In this document: one piece after another, positions 34,830 through 43,556 of the stretch
How positions within the stretch are numbered: the first letter of the stretch is position 1
Layout of the letters: every line of letters starts with the position of its first letter
DNA from: Muribaculaceae bacterium Isolate-036 (Harlan)
GTDB taxonomy: Bacteria; Bacteroidota; Bacteroidia; Bacteroidales; Muribaculaceae
DNA length: 64,000 bases
Direction: 5' to 3'
NCBI GenBank assembly: GCA_003833075.1
Contig: RIAY01000001.1
Span: forward strand, 1-64,000
The notes under the pieces: generated by a model
Database searches by the model: none
The model's input: only the letters and a program-made list of their open reading frames with translations
Told to the model about the DNA's origin: nothing
Translations under genes and position numbers: made by a program

Positions 34830-35906
34830 TCACAACAATGCAATAAATTCATCGAATATGAATTCCGTATCTTTCGGACCGCTGCTTGCTTCCGGGTGGA
34901 ACTGCGCGGAGAAGAAAGGTTTCGATTTATGCCGTATACCCTCGTTGGTACCGTCGTTCATGTTTATGAAATGCGGTTCCCAGTCGGCGGGAATAGTGTC
35001 GTTGTCTACGGCGAATCCATGGTTCTGAGATGTTATGAAGCAACGTTCCGTGCCGCTGAGACGCACCGGCTGGTTATGGCTGCGGTGTCCGTATTTGAGT
35101 TTGTAGATCTTCGCGCCTGCGGCTTTGCTGAGGAGCTGATTTCCCATGCAGATTCCGCATATAGGCTTGCCGATCTCGAAAGCCTTGCGGATATTCTCCA
35201 CTGTCTTTTCCGCAAATTCGGGGCTGCCGGGACCGTTGCTGATGAAAAGACCGTCGTAGGGTATCTGAGTGAAGTCATAATCCCACGGCACGAGTGTGAC
35301 TCTCACGCCGCGGCGTGTCAGACAGCGGATGATATTGTATTTTGTGCCGCAGTCCACAAGCACTACCCTCTTCTCCCCTTCTCCGAATTCCTTGACCTCT
35401 CTGGTGCTGACCTTGGCGATAAGGTTTTCTTTGTTGGGGTCGTGAAACTCTATGTCCTCACCCCCCTCGAATGTGATTTTTCCGAGCATCGAGCCTTTGT
35501 CGCGGAGCAGTTTGGTAAGCGCGCGGGTGTCAATGCCGTAGATACCCGGAATTTTTTCATCCTTGAGCCAGTCGGCGAGAGAGCGTGTAGCCTGCCAGTG
35601 ACTCGGCACCCAGCTGTAGTCCTGGCATACGATTGCCTCGCAATGTATGCGTGAAGACTCGAAGTAGTCGCTGACATTTGCCTCGGTGCTTTTTTCAGCC
35701 GATGGCACTCCGTAATTGCCGAGAATGGGATAGGTGGTGACAAGTATCTGCCCTTCATAGGAGGGGTCGGTGAGGCTTTCGGGGTAACCCGTCATTGCCG
35801 TGTTGAAAACAACCTCTCCGGCGCATGGATTTTCATAACCGAAGGAGAACCCTTCAAATTTTGAGCCGTCTTCAAGTGTGAGCACGGCTTTTCTGGAATC
35901 TTGCAT
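34830..35906 (-). CDS. carA: carbamoyl-phosphate synthase, small (glutaminase) subunit
   Basis: 358 residues from the ATG at 35906. Another ATG at 35915 lies within a couple of bases of the predicted transcription start, and 35954 lies inside the promoter. The N-terminal CPSase domain (ALTLEDG-type start, FNTAMTGYPESLTDPSYEGQ) is followed by a class I glutamine amidotransferase with the nucleophile in GICMGNQLL and the His/Glu pair in FHPEAS. It supplies ammonia to CarB. The gene is divergent from pyrC. Confidence 0.96.
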   Translation of the reverse strand: MQDSRKAVLTLEDGSKFEGFSFGYENPCAGEVVFNTAMTGYPESLTDPSYEGQILVTTYPILGNYGVPSAEKSTEANVSDYFESSRIHCEAIVCQDYSWVPSHWQATRSLADWLKDEKIPGIYGIDTRALTKLLRDKGSMLGKITFEGGEDIEFHDPNKENLIAKVSTREVKEFGEGEKRVVLVDCGTKYNIIRCLTRRGVRVTLVPWDYDFTQIPYDGLFISNGPGSPEFAEKTVENIRKAFEIGKPICGICMGNQLLSKAAGAKIYKLKYGHRSHNQPVRLSGTERCFITSQNHGFAVDNDTIPADWEPHFINMNDGTNEGIRHKSKPFFSAQFHPEASSGPKDTEFIFDEFIALL

Positions 35907-35923
35907 CGTGTTCATTTTGCGTG

Positions 35924-35955
35924 CAAAGTTACACAGAATCCCAATAATTAACAAA
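35924..35955 (-). promoter_or_regulatory. promoter of carA
   Basis: Minus strand TTTG (35955-35952), 20 nt, TAACTTTG (35931-35924). The leader would be about 11 nt to the ATG at 35906. Confidence 0.8.
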
Positions 35956-36099
35956 CGGATTACTAAAAATATTTAAAGAGACCGTTCCCGAAAAAAGCAA
36001 AATCAGATACACATTATACATTTGGATATGCTTGGATATGCAATTATAGCAAAAGTTACTTTCCAAAATGGCTTTTGCTGAAGAATAGTGAAAATAAAT

Positions 36100-36130
36100 T
36101 TTGCTTGTCGCGAAATATGAGTTAAATTTG
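36100..36130 (+). promoter_or_regulatory. promoter of the pyrC operon
   Basis: TTTG (36100-36103), 19 nt, TAAATTTG (36123-36130), placing the start point about 22 nt before the pyrC ATG. A tandem GGATATGCTT/GGATATGC lies in the shared carA-pyrC intergenic region. Confidence 0.8.
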
Positions 36131-36158
36131 CATTGAATTCTACGAATTCTGAAATCTC

Positions 36159-37424
36159 ATGGAAAAGATACTGATAAAAAATGCTCTGCTGTCCCCTTCC
36201 GGCAAGGAGGGAACGGCAGATATTCTCATATACGAGGGGAAAATCGGGAAGATAGCCCCGCAGGTCGATTCGCCGCATGATTGCAGCGTGATTGACGCTG
36301 ACGGTCTCACCGTAATCCCCGGGCTTGTGGATGTGCATGTGCATCTCCGTGAGCCCGGTTTTTCATATAAGGAGACCATTGCGGCAGGCACTGCGGCAGC
36401 CGCCGCCGGCGGTTTCACCACAGTCTGCCCCATGCCCAACCTCAACCCGGCGCCGGATTCACCTGAGAATCTCGAGCGTCAGCTTGAGATAATACGCCGG
36501 GACGCAAAAATCGAGACCATACCCTACGCCACAATCACCCGTTCGCGACTCGGAGCCGAACTCGTGGATTATGAGGCTCTCGCCCCTTTTGTCGCCGGTT
36601 TTTCCGACGACGGGTCCGGAGTGCAGGATGAAGAGGTAATGCGCAAGGCGATGCGGCAGATCGCAAAGACCGGCAAGATTCTTGCCGCTCACTGCGAGGT
36701 CAATTCTCTTCTGCGCGGAGGATATATACATGACGGTGAATATGCACGCGCCCACGGTCATCGGGGCATATGTTCCGAAAGCGAATGGGGGGAGATAGAA
36801 CGCGACATACGTCTTGCCGGGGAAACGGGCTGTCGTCTGCACATATGTCACATATCAACTGCGGAGAGTGTGGATCTTATTCGCAGGGCAAAGGAACGTG
36901 GAGTAAGGGTGACATGCGAGACTGCACCCCACTATCTCGCTTTCTGTGATGAAGACATGCGAGAAGAGGGCCGCTTCAAGATGAATCCGCCAATACGCTC
37001 GCGCCGTGACATGGAGGCTCTCCGGGAAGGCGCGGCAGACGGCACGATAGATGTCATTGCCACCGACCATGCCCCGCATTCGGCTGAGGAGAAGTCAAAA
37101 GGTCTTGAGAAAAGCGCCATGGGTGTCGTGGGTCTGGAGACTTCGCTGGCTGCGGTATACACCCATATGGTCAGGCCGGGACATATATCTTTCCCGCGCA
37201 TGCTGGAGATGATGGCACTTGAGCCTCGCAAGCTGTTCGGATTCAAGGGAGGGTTGGTCCCGGGAAATCGTGCGGACCTCGCTATCGTTGATTTTGACAG
37301 GGTGGTTAAAGTTGATTCTACCTCTTTCCTCAGCAAAGGGAAAAGCACGCCTTTCGACGGAACCACGCTTTTCGGAAAGGTGATGATGACCATAGCCGGA
37401 GGGAAAACCGTATATAAGTTATGA
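36159..37424 (+). CDS. pyrC: dihydroorotase
   Basis: 421 residues, type I dihydroorotase of the amidohydrolase superfamily. It cyclises carbamoyl aspartate to dihydroorotate. The metal-binding start DVHVHLREPGFSYKET, the later AHCEVNSL and LHICHIST segments with metal-ligand His, and ATDHAPHS with the catalytic Asp are visible. It opens the plus-strand pyrimidine cluster and is followed by pyrK after 13 bases. Confidence 0.95.
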   Translation: MEKILIKNALLSPSGKEGTADILIYEGKIGKIAPQVDSPHDCSVIDADGLTVIPGLVDVHVHLREPGFSYKETIAAGTAAAAAGGFTTVCPMPNLNPAPDSPENLERQLEIIRRDAKIETIPYATITRSRLGAELVDYEALAPFVAGFSDDGSGVQDEEVMRKAMRQIAKTGKILAAHCEVNSLLRGGYIHDGEYARAHGHRGICSESEWGEIERDIRLAGETGCRLHICHISTAESVDLIRRAKERGVRVTCETAPHYLAFCDEDMREEGRFKMNPPIRSRRDMEALREGAADGTIDVIATDHAPHSAEEKSKGLEKSAMGVVGLETSLAAVYTHMVRPGHISFPRMLEMMALEPRKLFGFKGGLVPGNRADLAIVDFDRVVKVDSTSFLSKGKSTPFDGTTLFGKVMMTIAGGKTVYKL

Positions 37425-37437
37425 ATCAAGTGTGAAA

Positions 37438-38193
37438 ATGAAAGGAGACAGACATAAACACAGATTTTTCCGCGTGGTTTCCAACAGGAAAGTCGCGGCA
37501 AAGACATGGGAGTTGGCGCTTGAAGGCGACACATCGGATTTTACGGCTCCCGGTCAGTTTGTAAATATCGCCGTGGCAGGCAAGTATCTGCGCCGCCCGA
37601 TATCGGTATGCGACATATCCGGCAGCAGGCTCACGCTGCTCTATGACGTTGTCGGAGAAGGCACCGAGGTGATGTCGGAGATGAAACCGGGAGATACCGC
37701 CGATGTGCTTACGGGTCTCGGCAACGGTTTCAGCCTTGCCGTGAAAACGGATAAACCGCTGCTTGTGGGCGGTGGCATCGGATGCGCTCCGCTTCTGATG
37801 CTTGCCCGTTTGCTGTGCAAAGAGGGAAAACGTCCTGTTGTTGTGCTGGGATTCAACACTGCGGCAGATGTTGTGCTGAAGAAGGAATTCGAGGATATGG
37901 GACTTGATGTGTATGTCTCGACAGCCGACGGTTCGGAGGGTACGCGCGGGTTCGTGACCGATGCTATAGCGGAGAAGAATCCGGACTTCGACTATTTCTA
38001 TACGTGCGGTCCGCTGCCTATGCTTCGTGCTCTTTGCGAAAGGCTCGCGCAGCCGGGCGAACTCAGTCTTGAGTCGCGTATGGCATGCGGATTCGGAATC
38101 TGCATGTGTTGTGTGCTTGAAACCAGAAGCGGTCTGAAAGGCATATGCAAGGCAGGCCCTGTATTCCCTAAAGATGAACTGATATGGAAATGA
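37438..38193 (+). CDS. pyrK: dihydroorotate dehydrogenase B, electron-transfer subunit
   Basis: 251 residues from the ATG at 37438; a GTG at 37432 is possible. It has an FAD-binding beta barrel (YLRRPISVCDI), an NAD-binding part (LLVGGGIGCAPL, CGPLPMLRAL) and a C-terminal [2Fe-2S] site with four Cys (ACGFGICMCC and GICKAGPVF). It passes electrons from PyrD to NAD. Its last ten bases overlap pyrD, a sign of translational coupling in a stable complex. Confidence 0.93.
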   Translation: MKGDRHKHRFFRVVSNRKVAAKTWELALEGDTSDFTAPGQFVNIAVAGKYLRRPISVCDISGSRLTLLYDVVGEGTEVMSEMKPGDTADVLTGLGNGFSLAVKTDKPLLVGGGIGCAPLLMLARLLCKEGKRPVVVLGFNTAADVVLKKEFEDMGLDVYVSTADGSEGTRGFVTDAIAEKNPDFDYFYTCGPLPMLRALCERLAQPGELSLESRMACGFGICMCCVLETRSGLKGICKAGPVFPKDELIWK

Positions 38194-39107
38194 GAGACAC
38201 ATCTGTAAGCCTGAGTGGTGTCAGGCTCGACAATCCTGTGATACCGGCGAGCGGATGCTTCGGTTTCGGATATGTGATGTCGGAATATTACGACCTTGAC
38301 ATTTTGGGGTCGATATCGATAAAAGGCACTACCCTCTCGCCGCGTGCGGGAAATCCTCTGCCGCGTGTGGCGGAATGTCCCGAAGGTCTGATAAACTCCG
38401 TTGGTCTGCAGAACCCCGGCGTGCACAAGGTTGTTTCAGAGGAGTTGCCGAAACTCCGCAAGGTTTTCCACAAACCTGTCGTTGCCAATATCAGTGGTTT
38501 TTCGATCGATGAATATGTGGAGGCATGCCGCGTAATAGACGGTGCGGAGGAAGTCGGTATCATTGAGTTGAATGTCAGTTGTCCCAATGTGCATGGCGGA
38601 GGCATGAGTTTCGGCACTCAGCCTGAATCTGTGGCGGAGGTTGTGAAAGCTGTAAAAGAGGTTGTCACCAAGCCGCTGTATGTCAAACTCACACCGAATG
38701 TCACCGATATAGTGAAGATTGCCTGCGCGGCAGAGGATGCCGGAGCCGACGGTCTGTGTCTTATAAACACGTTGCTCGGCATGAGAATCGACACCAAGAC
38801 ACGCCGTCCGGTTGTCGCCAACAAAGTTGGCGGTTTTTCTGGGCCGGCGATTTTCCCCGTTGCCGTAAGAATGATCTGGCAGGTTGCCTCTGCGGTGAAC
38901 ATTCCTATTATCGGATGCGGAGGAGTATCGACAGCGGACAATGTGATAGAGATGATGATGGCGGGAGCCACTGCTGTGGAGGTAGGTTCTGCAAACCTTG
39001 TGAATCCATATGCATGCAAGGATATCATCGAAGCACTCCCCTCGCGTATGGAGAAGCTGGGAATAGCCTCACTTTCCGATATAATAGGAGCCGCGCTTCC
39101 GAGATAG
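38184..39107 (+). CDS. pyrD: dihydroorotate dehydrogenase B, catalytic subunit
   Basis: 307 residues, class 1B. FMN-binding and active-site segments are ASGCFGFGY, NSVGLQNPGV, ELNVSCPNVHGGG (with the catalytic Cys), VKLTPNVTDI and IPIIGCGGVSTADN. It oxidises dihydroorotate to orotate together with PyrK. The presence of PyrK indicates NAD as acceptor, as in anaerobic Bacteroidota. Confidence 0.95.
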   Translation: MEMRDTSVSLSGVRLDNPVIPASGCFGFGYVMSEYYDLDILGSISIKGTTLSPRAGNPLPRVAECPEGLINSVGLQNPGVHKVVSEELPKLRKVFHKPVVANISGFSIDEYVEACRVIDGAEEVGIIELNVSCPNVHGGGMSFGTQPESVAEVVKAVKEVVTKPLYVKLTPNVTDIVKIACAAEDAGADGLCLINTLLGMRIDTKTRRPVVANKVGGFSGPAIFPVAVRMIWQVASAVNIPIIGCGGVSTADNVIEMMMAGATAVEVGSANLVNPYACKDIIEALPSRMEKLGIASLSDIIGAALPR

Positions 39108-39149
39108 GCATTTTTTTCAACGAATATTTAACGAAACATAACATAACAC

Positions 39150-39860
39150 ATGAACAGAGACGTTATCATAGCCTGCGATTTTCCGAACGCCGAAGAAACA
39201 CTCGCTTTCCTCGACAAATTCAACGGCGAAAGCCGCAAGCCCTTTCTGAAAATCGGAATGGAGCTTTATTACGGAGCAGGCAACGAGATTGTGAAAGAGA
39301 TCAAGCGCCGTGGCCACAAGATATTTCTTGACCTTAAATTACACGATATTCCAAACACGGTTCGCAAGGCGATGAAGGTTCTTTCGGCACTGGATGTAGA
39401 TATGGTCAATGTCCATGCAGCCGGAACAATTGAGATGATGCGTGCCGCTGTCGAGGGTCTGACACGCGAAGACGGCACCCGTCCGCTGCTTATCGCAGTT
39501 ACGCAGCTCACCAGCACATCCGAGGAGGCTATGCGCAGACAGTTGCTCATTGACGCCACAATCGGCGCCACAATAATCAAGTATGCCGAAAATGCCGCCG
39601 AAGCGGGTCTTGACGGCGTTGTCTGCTCCCCACTTGAGGCGGGCATAGTCAAGGAGGCGTGCGGACGCGATTTCCTGACAGTGACCCCCGGAATACGTTT
39701 TGCCGATGCTGCTGCCGATGATCAGGTGCGCATCACTACTCCGGCACGCGCCAGAGAGATCGGCTCGGACTTTATTGTGGTCGGTCGCCCGATAACAGCC
39801 GCCGCCGATCCTGTCGCAGCCTATCGCCGCTGCGTGGAGGATTTCACGGGCGAATTATGA
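39150..39860 (+). CDS. pyrF: orotidine 5'-phosphate decarboxylase
   Basis: 236 residues. The start [20 protein letters not shown], the substrate Lys of LKIGMELYY, the catalytic [13 protein letters not shown] motif (Asp-x-Lys-x-x-Asp) and the phosphate-binding VTPGIRF and IVVGRPIT are all present, as in type 1 OMP decarboxylases. It makes UMP from OMP. It is separated from pyrE by a 200-bp repeat. Confidence 0.96.
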   Translation: MNRDVIIACDFPNAEETLAFLDKFNGESRKPFLKIGMELYYGAGNEIVKEIKRRGHKIFLDLKLHDIPNTVRKAMKVLSALDVDMVNVHAAGTIEMMRAAVEGLTREDGTRPLLIAVTQLTSTSEEAMRRQLLIDATIGATIIKYAENAAEAGLDGVVCSPLEAGIVKEACGRDFLTVTPGIRFADAAADDQVRITTPARAREIGSDFIVVGRPITAAADPVAAYRRCVEDFTGEL

Positions 39861-39895
39861 CAAACAACTTTTAAACAGCTTTTTAAAGAAACGAC

Positions 39896-40095
39896 TTAGA
39901 GTATGTTTGGATTTAACTTTCCTTTGCATGAAGAGTTATTTTCGAGGGAATTTCACAAGTTGAAAAAGGAGCATAGCGGGCTATGCGACTGATGAAACTT
40001 GGTGAAATTCACCGGAAAGAACCTTCATGAAATGGAAAAGAATTTTTCAAATATACTCAAACATTAAATTCGTGTTAAATTCAAACATACTCTTA
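39896..40095. repeat. MITE-like element, family 2, ending at the pyrE start codon
   Basis: Terminal inverted repeats of 22 bp, AGAGTATGTTTG at the left (39898) and its complement CAAACATACTCT at the right (to 40093), enclose 200 bp without coding capacity. The interior carries GCATAGCGGGCTATGC (39971-39986) in a block of about 30 bp shared, in reverse orientation, with family 1. The last A of the right end is the A of the pyrE ATG, as with copy C at recA. Confidence 0.82.
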
Positions 40096-40745
40096 TGGTT
40101 AAGGATAAAAAAGAGATAGAGAAATCAGTGGCGCAGAGCCTTCTGAGAATAAAAGCCGTGTTCCTCAGTCCTGAAAAACCCTTTACATGGGCGAGTGGGA
40201 TAAAGAGTCCGATATATTGCGACAACCGCCTGATTCTGTCTGATCCGGCAGCGCGCGAAGTTGTGGAGAATGCCATAGCCGCGACTGTGGAGCGTGAGTT
40301 TCCCGGTGCGGAGGCTCTGATGGGCACGTCCACTGCCGGCATCGCACATGCGGCTATAGCGGCGTGGATTCTTGGCAAACCGATGGGATACGTGCGCGGA
40401 AGTGCGAAAGAACATGGCAGAAACAACCGCATAGAAGGTCGTCTCGAACCGGGTGCGAAGGTGGTGGTCATTGAAGACCTCATTTCTACCGCCGGAAGCT
40501 GCATAGATGTTGTGGAGGCATTGCGCGAGGCGGGTGCCGAAGTGCTCGGTGTGGTATCTATCTTTACTTATGGCATGAAGAAGGGTCTTGACCGTCTGGA
40601 GGCTGCAGGTGTGAGAAATATCTCTCTTTCCAATCTTGATGCCCTTCTGGAGGTTGCCGTCGAAGAGAATTACGTATCGGCGGATGCCAAGGATGCCATA
40701 AAGAAATTCCGTGACAATCCTTCCGATGAATCCTGGATGAAATGA
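40095..40745 (+). CDS. pyrE: orotate phosphoribosyltransferase
   Basis: 216 residues. The PRPP-binding loop VVVIEDLISTAGS, the catalytic Lys region YVRGSAKEHGRNN and the orotate-binding WASGIKSPIYCDNR are present. It converts orotate and PRPP to OMP. The start codon abuts the MITE-like element, so its translation signals and possibly its promoter come from repeat DNA. pyrB follows after 19 bases. Confidence 0.95.
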   Translation: MVKDKKEIEKSVAQSLLRIKAVFLSPEKPFTWASGIKSPIYCDNRLILSDPAAREVVENAIAATVEREFPGAEALMGTSTAGIAHAAIAAWILGKPMGYVRGSAKEHGRNNRIEGRLEPGAKVVVIEDLISTAGSCIDVVEALREAGAEVLGVVSIFTYGMKKGLDRLEAAGVRNISLSNLDALLEVAVEENYVSADAKDAIKKFRDNPSDESWMK

Positions 40746-40764
40746 TATAAAATTTATACACGAT

Positions 40765-41856
40765 ATGCGACATCTGATAGACCCTACGGATCTGACGCGC
40801 AAGGAGACAGAGGAAATCGTTGACCTTGCCCTCGACATCATTGCCAACCGTCCTGCGTATGCGGAAGCATGCAAAGGGAAAAAGCTGGCGACACTCTTTT
40901 ATGAACCCTCAACGCGCACACGCCTCAGTTTCACGGCTGCAATGATGGAACTCGGTGGCAACGTGCTCGGCTTTTCCGACGCGCAGAACACATCGGTCAG
41001 CAAGGGGGAGACCGTGGCAGACACATCGAAAGTGATAAGCTGCTTCGCCGACATCATCGCGATGCGCCATTTCGAGGAGGGCGCGGCATATGTCGCCGCC
41101 ATGAACGCCCGCGTTCCGGTGATCAACGCCGGTGACGGCTCACACGCCCATCCTACCCAGACACTTACCGACCTTCTGACAATCAAGCGCGAGATAGGTC
41201 GTCTTGACGACATCACCATCGGTTTCTGCGGTGACCTCAGGTTCGGTCGCACCGTGCATTCCCTTATAAAGGCGCTTTCCCGCCATTCGGGTGTGAAGGT
41301 TGTCCTTATCGCTCCCGATCAGTTGCGTCTTCCGGATTATATGAAACATGAGGTGTGCGACAAACATGGCGTAGACTACAGGGAAGTATCTTCGATGGAA
41401 GAGGTCATGCCTGAACTTGACGTGCTTTATATGACCCGCGTGCAGAAGGAGCGTTTTCTTGATGAAGATGAATATGACCGTCTGAAAGACAGTTTTATCC
41501 TTACTGCCGACAAATTGAAGACCGCACGTCCCGAATTGCGCGTGCTTCACCCGCTGCCTCGTGTCAACGAAATCTCGGTTGACGTTGATTCCGACCCGCG
41601 CGCCGCTTATTTCCGTCAGGTTGAGAACGGCAAGTTTGTGCGCATGGCGTTGATTCTCACACTCCTCAAATGGGCTGGCGAGGAACATGTAGCATGTCCT
41701 CCGGCACTTCCCGAAGGCACTCTCCGCAATCAGCACGTATGCTCCAACAACCGTTGCATTTCCAATATGGAGAAGGTCGATTCCCTTTTCCGCCCCTGCG
41801 ACGACGGCGTTGCCCCGGTACGTTGCGTATATTGCGAATCCAAACCCCGCAAATAA
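40765..41856 (+). CDS. pyrB: aspartate carbamoyltransferase with a PyrI-like zinc tail
   Basis: 363 residues, about 55 longer than ordinary PyrB. Residues 1-310 are the catalytic chain, with the carbamoyl-phosphate loop FYEPSTRTRLSF, the segment GDGSHAHPTQ, CGDLRFGRTVHS and HPLPRVNEI. Residues about 320-363 match the zinc domain of the regulatory chain PyrI: Cys326-x4-Cys331-Ile-Ser, then Cys354-x2-Cys357, the same spacing class as the four zinc ligands of E. coli PyrI. The nucleotide-binding domain of PyrI is absent, and no separate pyrI follows. The enzyme is thus predicted to carry its own zinc contact domain without CTP/ATP control. Confidence 0.95.
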   Translation: MRHLIDPTDLTRKETEEIVDLALDIIANRPAYAEACKGKKLATLFYEPSTRTRLSFTAAMMELGGNVLGFSDAQNTSVSKGETVADTSKVISCFADIIAMRHFEEGAAYVAAMNARVPVINAGDGSHAHPTQTLTDLLTIKREIGRLDDITIGFCGDLRFGRTVHSLIKALSRHSGVKVVLIAPDQLRLPDYMKHEVCDKHGVDYREVSSMEEVMPELDVLYMTRVQKERFLDEDEYDRLKDSFILTADKLKTARPELRVLHPLPRVNEISVDVDSDPRAAYFRQVENGKFVRMALILTLLKWAGEEHVACPPALPEGTLRNQHVCSNNRCISNMEKVDSLFRPCDDGVAPVRCVYCESKPRK

Positions 41857-41898
41857 TCCCGGTCTTGACCGGAGGATTGTCTTTTTGACCGGATTATG

Positions 41899-41968
41899 TT
41901 TTAGACAGGAGGACAGTAGAAACATGAGTATAAAAAATGCCCTGTTTCTACTGTCCTCCTGTCTAAAA
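41899..41968. repeat. 26-bp perfect inverted repeat between pyrB and gpsA
   Basis: Arms 41899-41924 and 41943-41968 are fully complementary, spaced by 18 nt. A smaller CCGGTC/GACCGG hairpin precedes it at 41859-41872. No T-run follows the long arm. It may terminate pyrB transcription or be a solitary mobile-element remnant. Confidence 0.7.
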
Positions 41969-41980
41969 TCTGTACTTTCT

Positions 41981-42011
41981 TTTGATTTAATGAAATAAAA
42001 CATTAAATTTG
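41981..42011 (+). promoter_or_regulatory. promoter of gpsA
   Basis: TTTG (41981-41984), 19 nt, TAAATTTG (42004-42011); start point about 58 nt before the ATG. Confidence 0.75.
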
Positions 42012-42075
42012 CAATCCATAACTTCAGCAACGATATTTCAATACTATATTCTAATAAACTAATTTTCATAACAAA

Positions 42076-43140
42076 ATGAGAAAGATTACAATCATTGGCG
42101 CCGGCATGATGGGTTCTGCCCTCGCCTTCCCCGCAGCAGAAAATGGAAACGAAGTGCATATCGTGGGCACATGCCTCGATGACGAGATCATCGACGGATA
42201 TATCAAAACAGGCAAACACGAGAAATTCTGCCGTCCTTTCCCTGAAAATGTCAAATTCCACTACTTCAAAGACTGGGAGGAAGTGGTTAAAGGTTCCGAT
42301 TTCGTGATAGGCGGAGTCAGCTCTTTCGGCGTTGACTGGTTTCTTGAGGAAATACTGACAAAGCTTGATCCCGCGATTCCTGTGCTTTCGGTTACCAAGG
42401 GACTGCGCGCCACAGAAGACGGCTCGCTCCTCTCCTATCCGGGATATTGGATCAGCGAACTCGCCAAGCGAGGCATCCATCGCGACGTATGTGCCGTGGG
42501 CGGTCCCTGCACCAGCTATGAACTCGTGTTCATGGATCCCACGGAAGTCGGTTTCTGCGGCAAAGACAACAAGGCTTTGCGCATGATGAAGGAAGCGATG
42601 CAGCGTCCTTATTATCATATATCCCTTACAAATGATGTCATCGGTCTTGAAAGTGCCGTGGCGCTCAAGAACGCGTTCGCCATGGCTGTGACCCTGGCTG
42701 TCGGGCTCAATACGCGCTGGCACGGAGAAGACGAACCGCAGCATTACAACTCGCAGGCGGGCACCTTCTCGCAGGCGGTAAGGGAAACCCACGCCCTCAT
42801 GCAGCTTCAGGGAGGCACGTTCGAGAGTGAATGCATCGGTCTGGGCGACCTCTACGTCACGATATTCAGCGGGCGCACACGCCGCTGCGGCGTATTGATG
42901 GGTCAGGGACTCGACTATGACCAGGTTACGGAAGCCCTTGCCGGCATCACGCTCGAAAGTCTCGTGATTACCCGCATCATGGGTCAGGCAATACGTCGCA
43001 AGGCTGAGCTGGGTCTTGTAGATCTCAAGGATTTCCCCCTGCTTATGCACATTGTAGACATCCTCGACAAGGGTAAAGCCGATGCCGACATGCCATGGGA
43101 AGCCTTCACATACGAGGCGCTCTCCCCTGCCAACGACTGA
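42076..43140 (+). CDS. gpsA: NAD(P)-dependent glycerol-3-phosphate dehydrogenase-like protein
   Basis: 354 residues. A Rossmann start (ITIIGAGMMGSALAFPAAEN), the VLSVTKGL segment, the AVGGPCTSYELVF counterpart of the GPS motif and the ALKNAFAMAVTLAVGL helix with the catalytic Lys mark the GpsA family. It makes glycerol 3-phosphate for phospholipids. Several signature residues differ from E. coli GpsA, so a related sugar-alcohol phosphate dehydrogenase is possible. Single-gene unit with its own promoter. Confidence 0.82.
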   Translation: MRKITIIGAGMMGSALAFPAAENGNEVHIVGTCLDDEIIDGYIKTGKHEKFCRPFPENVKFHYFKDWEEVVKGSDFVIGGVSSFGVDWFLEEILTKLDPAIPVLSVTKGLRATEDGSLLSYPGYWISELAKRGIHRDVCAVGGPCTSYELVFMDPTEVGFCGKDNKALRMMKEAMQRPYYHISLTNDVIGLESAVALKNAFAMAVTLAVGLNTRWHGEDEPQHYNSQAGTFSQAVRETHALMQLQGGTFESECIGLGDLYVTIFSGRTRRCGVLMGQGLDYDQVTEALAGITLESLVITRIMGQAIRRKAELGLVDLKDFPLLMHIVDILDKGKADADMPWEAFTYEALSPAND

Positions 43141-43171
43141 CGAACCGTTGAGTTTTTTTGAATGGAGCCTA

Positions 43172-43306
43172 AGAAACTGTTTAAATTTAATTCGAAATTT
43201 TTTATATAGTGAATCTTGTGGCTTCCTTGAGGTCTTTTATGGTTGTTTTCACCAAGTCTCATAAAATCCTCTCAATGAACCTCACAATTAAATTTAAACA
43301 GTTTCT
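43172..43306. repeat. MITE-like element, family 3 (135 bp)
   Basis: Perfect 21-bp terminal inverted repeats, AGAAACTGTTTAAATTTAAT (43172-43191 plus one base) and its complement (43286-43306), enclose 93 bp of non-coding sequence. As in families 1 and 2 the ends start AG after TA (left side). It lies 32 bp after gpsA. Nothing else is visible between 43307 and the promoter at 43387. Confidence 0.8.
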
Positions 43307-43386
43307 GAGAAAAAACTCCGGAGATACTCGTAAAACTATTTATAAAAATATTTACAACGATTTCATCAGAAGTTTGGGGTGATATG

Positions 43387-43418
43387 TTGGCAAAATTGAA
43401 AATAAAGTTGTAACTTTG
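43387..43418 (+). promoter_or_regulatory. promoter upstream of the 37-codon gene and purE
   Basis: TTG (43387-43389), 21 nt, TAACTTTG (43411-43418). The start point is near 43425, 16 nt before the small ORF. Confidence 0.7.
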
Positions 43419-43440
43419 CAATCTAATTTTTCAATTAGCA

Positions 43441-43554
43441 ATGAGACAACAATCCCATTCCATACTGCGAAAGCCGCGCCGGAAGCGCAAGGCGTTTCGT
43501 GCGGTCATGAATGGGGAGGCGTGCGGATACGCGTGCAGAATTGTGAACAGATAA
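43441..43554 (+). CDS. 37-residue very basic protein, stand-alone or pur leader
   Basis: The ORF starts 22 nt after a good -7 box and stops two bases before a strong terminator stem. It is exactly framed by its own transcription signals. The product has eleven Arg/Lys residues, mostly in LRKPRRKRKAFR, and a C-terminal part with two Cys (NGEACGYACRIVNR). I recognise no family. Because purE has no visible promoter of its own, the unit might also be a leader whose terminator controls the purine operon. The codons are not enriched in any amino acid tied to purine supply, so classic attenuation is not supported. Confidence 0.55.
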   Translation: MRQQSHSILRKPRRKRKAFRAVMNGEACGYACRIVNR

Positions 43555-43556
43555 AA

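Noticed and set aside
34896..35654. 252-codon plus-strand frame
   Set aside because: Fully antisense to carA, which has every family motif.
41140..43050. 636-codon open frame on the minus strand
   Set aside because: It lies antisense to pyrB and gpsA, spans their promoter and a long inverted repeat, and shows no domain pattern; it follows from the codon bias of the real genes.
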